Positions 36,779-44,841 of a stretch of DNA of 64,000 nt are shown here, one piece after another (position 1 is the first letter of the stretch; every line of letters starts with the position of its first letter). The notes under the pieces are model-generated. The model was not told where the DNA came from. It saw only the letters and a list, made by a program, of their open reading frames with translations, and did not search any database. Source of the DNA: Sinorhizobium arboris LMG 14919 (lineage in GTDB: Bacteria; Pseudomonadota; Alphaproteobacteria; Rhizobiales; Rhizobiaceae); contig NZ_ATYB01000009.1 of NCBI RefSeq assembly GCF_000427465.1, positions 124,001 to 188,000 of the forward strand, in the 5' to 3' direction. The position numbers and the translations under genes were made by a program.

Positions 36779-39700
36779 GTGGAGGAATCGACGCTCCGTA
36801 CTGATAATGAGGCAGCGTTTCTGAAGCGCGAGCTTTTTGACGCAATCGAACGGCAGTCGGCGACCAGCGAAATCCTGCGGGTGATTTCGGCCTCAACCCA
36901 GGATGCCCAACCCGTCTTCCACGCCATAGCAGCAAATGCGGCAAGGCTTTGCGCGGCCGAATTTTGCTTCGTCTTCAGGTTCGAGGGAGAACGCCTCCAT
37001 CCCGTCGCCTATCACGGCATTTCACCGGAAGGCATCGAAGCGGTCCGCGCCAAATTTCCGCAGCATCCCAGTAAAGGCAATGTCACCGGGCGAGCCTTCA
37101 TAAGCGGCGCCATTGAACAGATTCCAGACGTATTCGCCGACCCTGATTACCAGATGCTGTCGCTGGCGAGCATCGTCTCCTACCGAAGTGCCATCGGCGT
37201 GCCGCTGATGCTGAAAGGACGTCCGATCGGATCAATCGCCGTCACGCGTCGAGAGGTTGGATATTTCCCGGATCGGCAGATCGAACTCCTGCGAACATTC
37301 GCGGATCAGGCGGTGATCGCCATCGAGAACGTGCGCCTTTTCGAAGAAGCGAGGTTACGCAACAGAGACCTGACCGAATCGCTTGAGCAGCAGACGGCGA
37401 CAGGCGAAATTCTACGCGTTATCTCCACATCGCCCACCGATGCACAGCCAGTATTCGACACGATCGCACAAAGTGCCGCTCGCCTGTGCGGGGCCCAATT
37501 CTGCCACGTATTTCGATACGACGGACAGCAGCTCCACTTCGTGGCGTATCACCGGCTGGAGCCCGAAGGCGTGGAGGCCGTCCGCTCTCTGTTTCCCGCA
37601 CCGCCCGACCGAGGCAGCGCGGCCGGGCGTTCCATTCTCAGCGGGTCGGTGGAACAGATACCGGACCGTGTCCTCGACGCCGACTATAAGGCACACACCA
37701 CGCTTGAGGTGAAATCCGCGAACTATCGAAGCCTGGTTGGCGTCCCGATCATGCGGAAGGAAAAGCCAATTGGCAGCATTGTGGTGGCACGAACGCAGCC
37801 AGGAGTGTTTCCGGACCGCCACGTAGAACTTCTCAGGACTTTCGCCGAGCAGGCAGCGATTGCGATCGAGAATGTGCGGCTGTTCACCGACTTGGAGAAA
37901 CGAAATCTCGAACTAAGAGATTCGCTACAGCAGCAAACTGCAACAGCGGATGTTCTCAAGGTCATCAGCCGGTCCGCGTTTGATCTCCAGGCGGTGCTCG
38001 ACACTCTCGTCGAATCCGCCGTGCGGCTCTGCGAAGCCTATGATGCAGCCATTTTCCTGAAGGATGGAGGCGACCGGCTCTGCCTCCACGCTCATCACGG
38101 ACCAATTCCGATCGATTTCACGGGCTGGCCGATATCACGCGACTGGGTCACGGGCCGAGCCGTCGTGGACGGCAAGCCCGTTCATGTGCCCGATCTGACT
38201 GCGGCGCCGTTAGAGTTCCCGGACGGACAGAGCATGGCTGTTCGGTTGGGCCATCGCACCATTTTGGCAGCGCCCCTGCTGCGCCAGCAGGAGGCGATTG
38301 GCGGTCTCGTGATCAGGCGGACAGAAGTCAAGCCGTTCACCGAAAAGCAGATTGATCTCCTCCAGACGTTCGCCGATCAGGCGGTCATAGCAATCGAGAA
38401 CGTGCGGCTGTTCGACGAGGTGAAAGCCCGGACGGCCGACCTGGCCGAAGCGCTGGAGCAGCAGACTGCAACGGCGGATGTGTTGAAAGTGATCAGCCGT
38501 TCTGCCTTTGATCTGCAGGCGGTTCTCGATACCCTCGTGACCTCCGCTGCTCGCCTTTGCGAGGCGGACATGGCGACGATGACTCGCCCCATGGGCGGTG
38601 CGCACTATCCGGTCGCCAGCTACGGCTTCTCGCACGAATTCGGTGAGTATCTGCGCGCGCTGCCGCTGGAACCGGGGCGCGGGACGATCGTCGGACGTAC
38701 CTTGCTCGAAACCCGGCCGGTTCAGGTCGCCGACGTTCTCGACGATCCGGAATACGAGTTGATCGAGGGGCAACGACTCGGAGGCTTTAGAACGGTACTC
38801 GGGGTACCGCTGTTGCGCGAGGGGAGCCCGATCGGCGTGCTTGCACTAACCCGATCAAATGTGCGGCCTTTCGTCGAAAAACAAATAGAGCTGGCGTCGA
38901 CTTTCGCCGACCAGGCCGTGATCGCGATCGAAAATGTGCGCCTCTTTGAAGAGGTGCAAGCCAGAACAGAAGAACTGTCGCGGTCCCTCGAGGATCTGAG
39001 GACTGCCCAGGGCAGGTTGATACAGGCCGAGAAGCTTGCTTCGCTTGGGCAATTAACTGCCGGCATCGCGCACGAAATAAAAAACCCCCTGAACTTCGTG
39101 AATAATTTTGCGGCGATCTCCGTCGAGCTGGTGGAGGAACTGCAACAGGCACTTGACGGCTCTGTCGCTCAAGGCGCGAGCCGGACGGAGATCGACGATC
39201 TTGCCGAAATGCTCAAGGCCAACCTCGAGAAGATCGTCCAGCACGGCAACCGCGCCGACTCGATCGTTAAGAACATGCTCCTGCACTCACGCCAAGGCGC
39301 TGGCGAGCGCCGGCCGGCTGACATCAACGCTCTTGTCGAGGAGAGCCTCAACCTTGCCTATCATGGTGCGCGTGCCGCGAAGCAGGGATTCAATGTGACG
39401 CTGGAGAAATCCTTCGATCCGGCGGCCGGCGAAATTGATCTTTACCCTCAGGAGATCACACGCGCGCTTCTTAACCTGATCTCCAACGGTTTCTATGCGA
39501 CGAGCCAGCGGGCCGCCTCCGAGTCTTGCGAGGGTTATGAGCCGACGCTGAGCGCGGTTACGAAGAACCTCGGTGACACCGTCGAGATCGTTATCCGCGA
39601 CAACGGCCCCGGCATTCCGGCCGCGGTGAGGGAGAAAATGTTCAATCCGTTCTTCACCACCAAACCTGCCGGCGAGGGAACGGGACTCGGACTGTCCCTC

Positions 39701-39826
39701 AGCCACGATATTGTCGTGAAGCAGCATGGCGGTTCCATTACGGTCGACACCGAGCTCGGTCACTACACCGAGTTTCGCATCCACCTGCCGCGAATGGCCG
39801 CCGCAAGAACGGGGGCGAACCGATGA
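36779..39826 (+). CDS. Sensor histidine kinase with four tandem GAF domains
   Basis: This is a roughly 1,015-residue soluble kinase. Four GAF units follow one another, each led by a near-identical coiled linker (EQQTATGEILRVIS, then EQQTATADVLKVIS twice, after AIERQSATSEILRVIS) and each ending in a PDRQIELLRTFADQAVIAIE-type helix. A HisKA segment carries the phospho-acceptor at about His765 (GIAHEIKNPLNFVNNF), then HATPase boxes NLISNGFYAT, IRDNGPGIP and NPFFTTKPAGEGTGLGLSLS. No membrane segment is visible, so it senses a cytoplasmic ligand. The start is uncertain: GTG 36779 has a GGGGGG tract upstream, but other in-frame starts exist to 36668. It overlaps the receiver gene by ATGA. Confidence 0.9.
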   Translation: MEESTLRTDNEAAFLKRELFDAIERQSATSEILRVISASTQDAQPVFHAIAANAARLCAAEFCFVFRFEGERLHPVAYHGISPEGIEAVRAKFPQHPSKGNVTGRAFISGAIEQIPDVFADPDYQMLSLASIVSYRSAIGVPLMLKGRPIGSIAVTRREVGYFPDRQIELLRTFADQAVIAIENVRLFEEARLRNRDLTESLEQQTATGEILRVISTSPTDAQPVFDTIAQSAARLCGAQFCHVFRYDGQQLHFVAYHRLEPEGVEAVRSLFPAPPDRGSAAGRSILSGSVEQIPDRVLDADYKAHTTLEVKSANYRSLVGVPIMRKEKPIGSIVVARTQPGVFPDRHVELLRTFAEQAAIAIENVRLFTDLEKRNLELRDSLQQQTATADVLKVISRSAFDLQAVLDTLVESAVRLCEAYDAAIFLKDGGDRLCLHAHHGPIPIDFTGWPISRDWVTGRAVVDGKPVHVPDLTAAPLEFPDGQSMAVRLGHRTILAAPLLRQQEAIGGLVIRRTEVKPFTEKQIDLLQTFADQAVIAIENVRLFDEVKARTADLAEALEQQTATADVLKVISRSAFDLQAVLDTLVTSAARLCEADMATMTRPMGGAHYPVASYGFSHEFGEYLRALPLEPGRGTIVGRTLLETRPVQVADVLDDPEYELIEGQRLGGFRTVLGVPLLREGSPIGVLALTRSNVRPFVEKQIELASTFADQAVIAIENVRLFEEVQARTEELSRSLEDLRTAQGRLIQAEKLASLGQLTAGIAHEIKNPLNFVNNFAAISVELVEELQQALDGSVAQGASRTEIDDLAEMLKANLEKIVQHGNRADSIVKNMLLHSRQGAGERRPADINALVEESLNLAYHGARAAKQGFNVTLEKSFDPAAGEIDLYPQEITRALLNLISNGFYATSQRAASESCEGYEPTLSAVTKNLGDTVEIVIRDNGPGIPAAVREKMFNPFFTTKPAGEGTGLGLSLSHDIVVKQHGGSITVDTELGHYTEFRIHLPRMAAARTGANR

Positions 39827-40212
39827 GTCCCCTCATCCTGGTGGTCGATGACGAGCCGGATATTGAGCTGCTTTTCCGGCAGCAATTCCGCCGAGACCTG
39901 CGCGCCGGCCGCTTCAAAATGGAGTTCGCGCGATCGGCGCCGGCCGCGCTAGCGCGGATTGCCGATGCCGCCGATGTCACGCTCATTCTCATTCTGTCGG
40001 ATGTCAACATGCCTGGAATGAGCGGACTTGAAATGCTGCCGAAGGCGCGGAGCGTACGGCCCGACGTACCGGTGATCATGATCACCGCCTACGGCGATCC
40101 GGACACGAGACAAAGGGCTTTGGAAGGAGGCGCGGAGGCACTGCTGAGCAAGCCCATCGACTTCGTCGCACTGAGCGAAGAGATCAACATGCGTGTCGGG
40201 CGCTTGGTATGA
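39823..40212 (+). CDS. Single-domain response regulator
   Basis: This is a 129-residue receiver with acidic pocket VVDDEPD, phospho-acceptor Asp60 ([13 protein letters not shown]), Thr in MITAYGD and Lys in LLSKPIDF. There is no output domain. It overlaps both the kinase stop and the next start by four bases, so the three genes form one coupled operon. It may act as a phosphate shuttle or sink between the kinase and the cyclase-bearing regulator. Confidence 0.95.
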   Translation: MSPLILVVDDEPDIELLFRQQFRRDLRAGRFKMEFARSAPAALARIADAADVTLILILSDVNMPGMSGLEMLPKARSVRPDVPVIMITAYGDPDTRQRALEGGAEALLSKPIDFVALSEEINMRVGRLV

Positions 40213-41453
40213 GCAACTGTATCCTCGTTGTCGACGATGAACCGGACCTGGAAGCACTGCTCATTCAGAAATTCCGGCAGCAGATCCGCGATGGGGCGCT
40301 GCGCTTTCTCTTTGCCCGCGACGGTATCGAGGCGCTGGCAGTGATCGCTGAGCACGACGTGGACCTGGTGCTGAGCGACATCAATATGCCCCGCATGGAT
40401 GGCTTGGCGCTCCTGGCGACGCTTCAGGAGAAGGGAACAGACCTGTCCACGATCATCGTCTCCGCCTATAGCGATATGCCCAATATTCGCACCGCGATGA
40501 ACCGCGGCGCCTATGACTTTGTGACCAAGCCGATCGATTTTGCCGACCTTCAGGCTACAATCGCCAAGACGATCCACCACGTCGAGGCACTGCGCGAGGT
40601 GCAGCGCCGACAGGAGGCGGCCGAACATGCGCGGGCGGCGCTTTCTCGCTACTTCTCACCCAATCTCGCCGAACGCCTGGCAAACAGCCGCGACAGCCTG
40701 GACCTTGGAGGCACGCGCCGGGAAGTTGCCTCGCTTTTCACAGACCTGACCGGGTTTACCACCCTGGTGGAAACGATCGAACCGAGCGAGCTCGGTCGCC
40801 TCCTCAACGACTACATTGCCGGAATGACTGATATCGTCTTTGCCCACGACGGAACCGTAGCAAAGATAATCGGCGACGCGCTCCACGTGCTGTTCGGTGC
40901 TCCCTCCGATCAGCCGGACCATGCCACGCGCGCGGTCGCCTGTTCGCTCGAGCTTGACGCCTTCGCATGCTCCTTCCGGGATCACTGTCACAGAAAAGGA
41001 ATCTCGCTTGGCCACACACGCATTGGAGCGCACGCCGGAACCGCAGTCGTTGGCAATTTCGGAGGAGGGCGGTTTTTCGATTACAGCGCCTATGGTGATA
41101 CCATTAACGTCGCCGCACGCCTGCAAGCCGCCAACAAAACCTTGGGCACGCGAATGTGCGTGAGCTCCGTTATTGCTGTTAGGGCACAGGCGTTCTGCGG
41201 CCGCCCGGTCGGCGACCTCGTCCTCAGGGGCCGCGCCCAGCCGATCCGGGCTTACGAGCCGCTTGATGCCGAGACTTGCGCCAGCTCAGAAACACAGGCG
41301 TACCTGCGGGCTTTCCAGGAGCTGGAGTCGGGCGATCCTCATGCAGTTGCAGCATTTGCGGCCCTCGTTGGCCGCGACGCGGAGGACCGGCTCGCCGGCT
41401 TCCATCTGAAGCGACTGTTAAATGGTGAAGTAAAAACGACGATCAAGCTCTGA
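40209..41453 (+). CDS. Response regulator with class III adenylate/guanylate cyclase domain
   Basis: This is a 414-residue fusion. A receiver (VVDDEPD, Asp57 in [18 protein letters not shown]) is joined by a coiled linker (residues 125-165) to a class III nucleotide cyclase. The two metal-binding Asp are at about 179 ([11 protein letters not shown]) and 223 ([11 protein letters not shown]), 44 apart as usual, and the transition-state Asn/Arg are in INVAARLQ. The catalytic set appears complete. It would make cAMP (or cGMP) under control of the upstream GAF kinase. Fusions like this are common in rhizobia, which carry many cyclases. Confidence 0.93.
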   Translation: MSNCILVVDDEPDLEALLIQKFRQQIRDGALRFLFARDGIEALAVIAEHDVDLVLSDINMPRMDGLALLATLQEKGTDLSTIIVSAYSDMPNIRTAMNRGAYDFVTKPIDFADLQATIAKTIHHVEALREVQRRQEAAEHARAALSRYFSPNLAERLANSRDSLDLGGTRREVASLFTDLTGFTTLVETIEPSELGRLLNDYIAGMTDIVFAHDGTVAKIIGDALHVLFGAPSDQPDHATRAVACSLELDAFACSFRDHCHRKGISLGHTRIGAHAGTAVVGNFGGGRFFDYSAYGDTINVAARLQAANKTLGTRMCVSSVIAVRAQAFCGRPVGDLVLRGRAQPIRAYEPLDAETCASSETQAYLRAFQELESGDPHAVAAFAALVGRDAEDRLAGFHLKRLLNGEVKTTIKL

Positions 41454-41836
41454 AGATTGTCGCCACCTGATCCTCTGATCAGTGGGATCTATCATGCCTC
41501 CTCTTGACCTTCCGAATTGCCTGCCCAACCCAAACGAGGTGAGGTGATCTGTCCATTTGACCCATGAGCAATTCAAAACTGCGTAATCGAGATTCCATCC
41601 AACCTCGAGAAATGTTCTGTAACCCCGACTACACGGGTCGACATTATTTTAGGTATCAAGAATTTGTTCTAATAACGGCGCATCAATATTAAATATTGTT
41701 AAGATGACCGCCAGATAAACACCGATCATTATTGTCATCGAGGCTGGATACTGCCGGCGACTGAGGTCGCGACCCGACAATATCAGGCAGCCCCGACTGG
41801 AGGCTCATGCTTCCTCATTTTCTAGGAGACAAGAAA
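41454..41836. other. 383-base AT-richer intergenic region with a palindrome
   Basis: No gene is supported. The stretch is clearly richer in A/T than its surroundings and contains the perfect palindrome CAATATT-A-AATATTG at 41684-41698, which could be a regulator site for the small secreted protein that follows. A short hairpin (CTGATC-CTCT-GATCAG, 41467-41482) just after the cyclase stop may help end that operon. Confidence 0.5.
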
Positions 41837-42289
41837 ATGCGCTCGTTCATCAAGACACTTCCAATCGCAGCTCTCGTCCTGTCCCTGGCAGCGGGCGGTG
41901 CACTCGCCGCTGAACATCAGGGGCACGAGGATCGCGGCATTTCCTTGAGAGGCCCTGAAAACGGCGACTACTACAGCGGACTTTTCGGGGGCGACGGCGC
42001 TGCAGCGCCGGCGGTACCGGTATATCAAGCTCCCACCGCTGTGCGCGCGCCACGGCTCAGCAATATTCTCAGCGAGCTGCGTGCTGCCAACCATCTCATA
42101 GACACCAAGCGCTCAGAAGGCGAACTCAATGCCGTGACGTTCAACCGGCTGCGGCGTGAGGAAGCCAGCATTCGCGCACGGGCTGTTCAGGTGGCGGACC
42201 TGCACGGCGGCGCGATTCCAAGGGTATCGTATGCACACCTGCAAAAGGATGTGCGTCGACTTGACGGCGATATTGCCCACTCGGCCTGA
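41837..42289 (+). CDS. Small secreted protein of unknown function
   Basis: This is a 150-residue protein with a signal peptide cut near residue 24 (LVLSLAAGGALA), a His/Gly/Asp-rich first part (EHQGHEDRGISLRGPENGDY) and a helical second half (NILSELRAANHLIDTKRSEG). I do not recognise the family. The ATG at 41837 follows AGGAGACAAGAAA. It is followed by a strong hairpin (42328-42354), so it is probably transcribed alone. Confidence 0.8.
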   Translation: MRSFIKTLPIAALVLSLAAGGALAAEHQGHEDRGISLRGPENGDYYSGLFGGDGAAAPAVPVYQAPTAVRAPRLSNILSELRAANHLIDTKRSEGELNAVTFNRLRREEASIRARAVQVADLHGGAIPRVSYAHLQKDVRRLDGDIAHSA

Positions 42290-42327
42290 TGGCCATGCTC
42301 GCGGGCTATACCCTTCCGCCGCTGGAG

Positions 42328-42354
42328 AACCGCCGCAGCTCAGCTGCGGCGGTT
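42328..42354 (+). terminator. Hairpin after the small secreted protein gene
   Basis: Twelve-base perfect arms AACCGCCGCAGC and GCTGCGGCGGTT enclose a TCA loop. Only a short TT follows, so it may terminate in both directions between the convergent genes. Confidence 0.6.
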
Positions 42355-42410
42355 TCCACAAAGCAAGATGTTTCCAGGGAAGCTGGAAGACTTCGAAGCT
42401 TGTGCCGCGG

Positions 42411-42941
42411 CTATCTTGACGCTGCGGCTGCGGTTTCGCCCGGCGGCAAGATCCTGAACATAAAGGTCGGCACCTTTTCCCCTGGCTTGAACGGACCCGG
42501 TACCTGATGGCTTACCGGTTCCAGGCTTTGAAGGAATGCCGCGATTGCGTCTGCGTCTTCCTTTTTGAGTTGCGCAAATGCGTGCCACGGCATAATCGGC
42601 GCCAGCATGCGGCCGTCGGGACGCTGCCCGGTCTGAATGGCAGTCACAATCTGTTCCCTGGTCCAGCTGCCGATGCCAGTCTCCTTGTCGGGCGTGATGT
42701 TGCGACCGATGAAAACGCCCTCCCCGGGGATTTCGAAGCCTACATCGGACCCGCCGAGAAAACGTGAGCTGTCGGGTTTTCCGAAGAAATATCCCGGCGT
42801 GTGGCAGTCGTTGCAGCCGCCGATCGTGACGAGATATTCCCCCCGCGCCACCTCGGGATCGTCGGCAGCAACTGCAGCCAGCGGCTGTAGCCCCAAAGCA
42901 GATGTGGCGAATAATGCGAATCCAAAGCTTAGCCGAGACAT
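42411..42941 (-). CDS. Periplasmic c-type cytochrome
   Basis: This is a 176-residue monoheme cytochrome c with a signal peptide cut near residue 26 (AAVAA), the haem motif CNDCH at residues 43-47, and a likely axial Met in MLAPIMPWHAF. It resembles small cytochromes fused to or working with alcohol or aldehyde dehydrogenases (GEYLVTIGGCNDCHTPGYF is typical). It lies 308 bases from a divergent flavoprotein gene and has no oxidase partner nearby, so the electron donor is unknown. Confidence 0.9.
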   Translation of the reverse strand: MSRLSFGFALFATSALGLQPLAAVAADDPEVARGEYLVTIGGCNDCHTPGYFFGKPDSSRFLGGSDVGFEIPGEGVFIGRNITPDKETGIGSWTREQIVTAIQTGQRPDGRMLAPIMPWHAFAQLKKEDADAIAAFLQSLEPVSHQVPGPFKPGEKVPTFMFRILPPGETAAAASR

Positions 42942-43249
42942 GCTTACCTCCCCCTGAGGCTCGCTGCTGAGGAAGACTGAATATCATAACGGAGTCGCGC
43001 TATATATTAGCCATTTTGAATTATCGGAACTGGATGTCGGCCGCAGAGCCCGACTTCGCAGCTAGGCGCATCATGTCGCCGCCACAAGCGGGCAAGTGCT
43101 TCATCGAACGCGCCGCGGCGATGTGCGGATGGCCGCTTCGACCCGGCCGGAGCGACAGTCTTCGCGTCTAATTGTAACAACAATTGTTGCGATTTTCGTG
43201 GCGTGCTGTATGCTGGCGGCTCGGACGAAATTCGGAGCGAGATAGACCA
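42942..43249. other. Divergent intergenic region between the cytochrome c and flavoprotein genes
   Basis: No gene is supported in these 308 bases. An A/T-rich stretch near 42985-43025 probably holds the cytochrome promoter. A repeat and palindrome at 43170-43189 is annotated separately. Confidence 0.5.
43170..43189. promoter_or_regulatory. Candidate Rrf2 operator upstream of the flavoprotein-rrf2 operon
   Basis: AATTGT repeats at 43170 and 43182 with a perfect palindrome CAACAATTGTTG (43178-43189). It lies 60 bases before the first gene of the operon that encodes an Rrf2 regulator, where an autoregulatory site is expected. Confidence 0.5.
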
Positions 43250-44200
43250 ATGGAACGTGTTGTGGACGCGGCAATCGTCGGCGCTGGTATTGCGGGTCTA
43301 AGCGCCGCTTTGTTCCTCGGAAGAGCGGGCCGTTCCGCGATCGTATTTGATGGAGGCCCAAGCCGAATCGAAAGCGTCGGGGAAGTTCGCGAATATCTCG
43401 GTTTCGATGGTTTGCCGCCCCGGGAGCTTCTTTCCCGTGCCCGCGCCGAGGTTCACGGGTATGGGATCGGGATCAAACGTCACCGGGTATCCTCCGTGAC
43501 GCCGCAGGCCGACGGGCTTTTCGAGGTGCAACACGGCCATTCGGTAACGTTTGCCCGTACAGTTGTTCTTGCGACCGGGCTGATCGACAAGCTGCCTCCG
43601 CTTTCGGGATTACCTAAGGTCTGGGGTCGAGATCTTCGCGTCTGTCCGTGCTTCGATGGTTATGAGGTGCAAGGAAAGCGCTTCGTCGTCTTCGGCGTGC
43701 CGAAGAGGCTGGTCCACATGGCATCGTGGGTTTGGATGTGGTCTCGCGATGTGACGGTGGTTTCGCAGCATGCATTCACGGATACCGAGCTCGAACGGCT
43801 GCGGCTTCTGGACATCGACGTGATAGCCGACGAGGTGACGGGACTGGTTCACAGCGGCGAGCGACTTGAAGCGCTCATGACACGCAAGGGCAAATCGATC
43901 GCCTGCGACGCCGCATGGATTGCCGCTGACATGGTAGCGGCCTCCGAACTCGCCGCACACCTGTGCGATGTCGACGAAATGGGACTGGCGCGGGTCGACG
44001 GCGCCGGCCGGACAAGCAGACCGGGGATTTTCGCCGTCGGAAACGCTGCAGATCCTGCCGCGCATCTCGCGCATGCATCCGCCGCCGGCACCAATGTCGG
44101 CCCGCATATCGTCATGTACCTGCTGGAGAGAGAAATCGAACGGCGGAAATTCAGCCGGAAGGATGCACATCCGGCCGACATTTCCCAGAGAGTGTCATGA
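43250..44200 (+). CDS. Thioredoxin-reductase-like FAD/NAD(P) oxidoreductase lacking a CxxC
   Basis: This is a 316-residue flavoprotein of the thioredoxin reductase fold: FAD motif AAIVGAGIAGLSAALFLGRAG, the TGL(I/V)DKLP segment, and a C-terminal GIFAVGNAADPAAHLAHA. Where true thioredoxin reductase has CATCDG, this one reads VCPCFDGYE, with the two Cys only one residue apart, so a normal disulfide-exchange centre is absent. Relatives annotated as NAD(P)/FAD-dependent oxidoreductases often pair with Rrf2 or thiol regulators, and the next gene here is an Rrf2 regulator overlapping by ATGA. The ATG at 43250 follows GGAGCGAG. Function uncertain. Confidence 0.85.
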   Translation: MERVVDAAIVGAGIAGLSAALFLGRAGRSAIVFDGGPSRIESVGEVREYLGFDGLPPRELLSRARAEVHGYGIGIKRHRVSSVTPQADGLFEVQHGHSVTFARTVVLATGLIDKLPPLSGLPKVWGRDLRVCPCFDGYEVQGKRFVVFGVPKRLVHMASWVWMWSRDVTVVSQHAFTDTELERLRLLDIDVIADEVTGLVHSGERLEALMTRKGKSIACDAAWIAADMVAASELAAHLCDVDEMGLARVDGAGRTSRPGIFAVGNAADPAAHLAHASAAGTNVGPHIVMYLLEREIERRKFSRKDAHPADISQRVS

Positions 44201-44634
44201 GAATCGACAGCCGCTTGTCCCGCATGCTGCACGTCCTGCTGCACATGGCGCGCCATGATCGTCCCTACACGTCCGAGCAGATTGCCGGAATGCTTCAGAC
44301 GAACGCTGTTGTCGTACGCCGGACCATGGCCGGCTTGCGCGCCCACGGCTATGTTCGATCCGTCACCGGACAGGGTGGCGGCTGGACGATCGCCTGCGAC
44401 CTCAACAGAACGACCCTGCTGGACATTCATCGGGCGGTTGGCGGCCGTCATATCTTCGCGATTGGCATCGACAACGCCAATCCATCCTGCGCGGTCGAAC
44501 GGGTCGTCAACAGCTCAGTCGCGGATGCGCTCAATCAGGCCGAACGGCTGCTGATGGGTAGACTGGGCGAGATCACACTCGCCGACCTGGCGGAAGAGTT
44601 CGATGCCATCTGCCGAGCCGAACTCAAACAGTAG
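44197..44634 (+). CDS. Rrf2-family transcriptional regulator
   Basis: This is a 145-residue regulator with an N-terminal winged helix (TSEQIAGMLQTNAVVVRRTM, LRAHGYVRSVTGQGGGWTIA) typical of Rrf2. Only one Cys is in the usual cluster region (NANPSCAVERVV), so it lacks the three-Cys Fe-S set of IscR and NsrR and resembles the CymR/YwgB-like subgroup. It is coupled to the flavoprotein upstream. The palindrome at 43178 is its likely target. Confidence 0.9.
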   Translation: MRIDSRLSRMLHVLLHMARHDRPYTSEQIAGMLQTNAVVVRRTMAGLRAHGYVRSVTGQGGGWTIACDLNRTTLLDIHRAVGGRHIFAIGIDNANPSCAVERVVNSSVADALNQAERLLMGRLGEITLADLAEEFDAICRAELKQ

Positions 44635-44841
44635 CGCCTCTGCCGGCCGGCTCGGAGTTAGCTACGGGCTCGACTTCGAGGTTGGGTTCGGCGAACCGTC
44701 CTCTCAGCTGCCGACCGCGGCATCAAAATTATACACCCGTATAACAATTCTCTTGCCTGGCGGAAGGTTCCCGATATTTTGGCGGTCATCCGACCGCCGC
44801 GCTTCCATGCGGCGACCGCAGTTCCTTCAGGATGGCAGACC

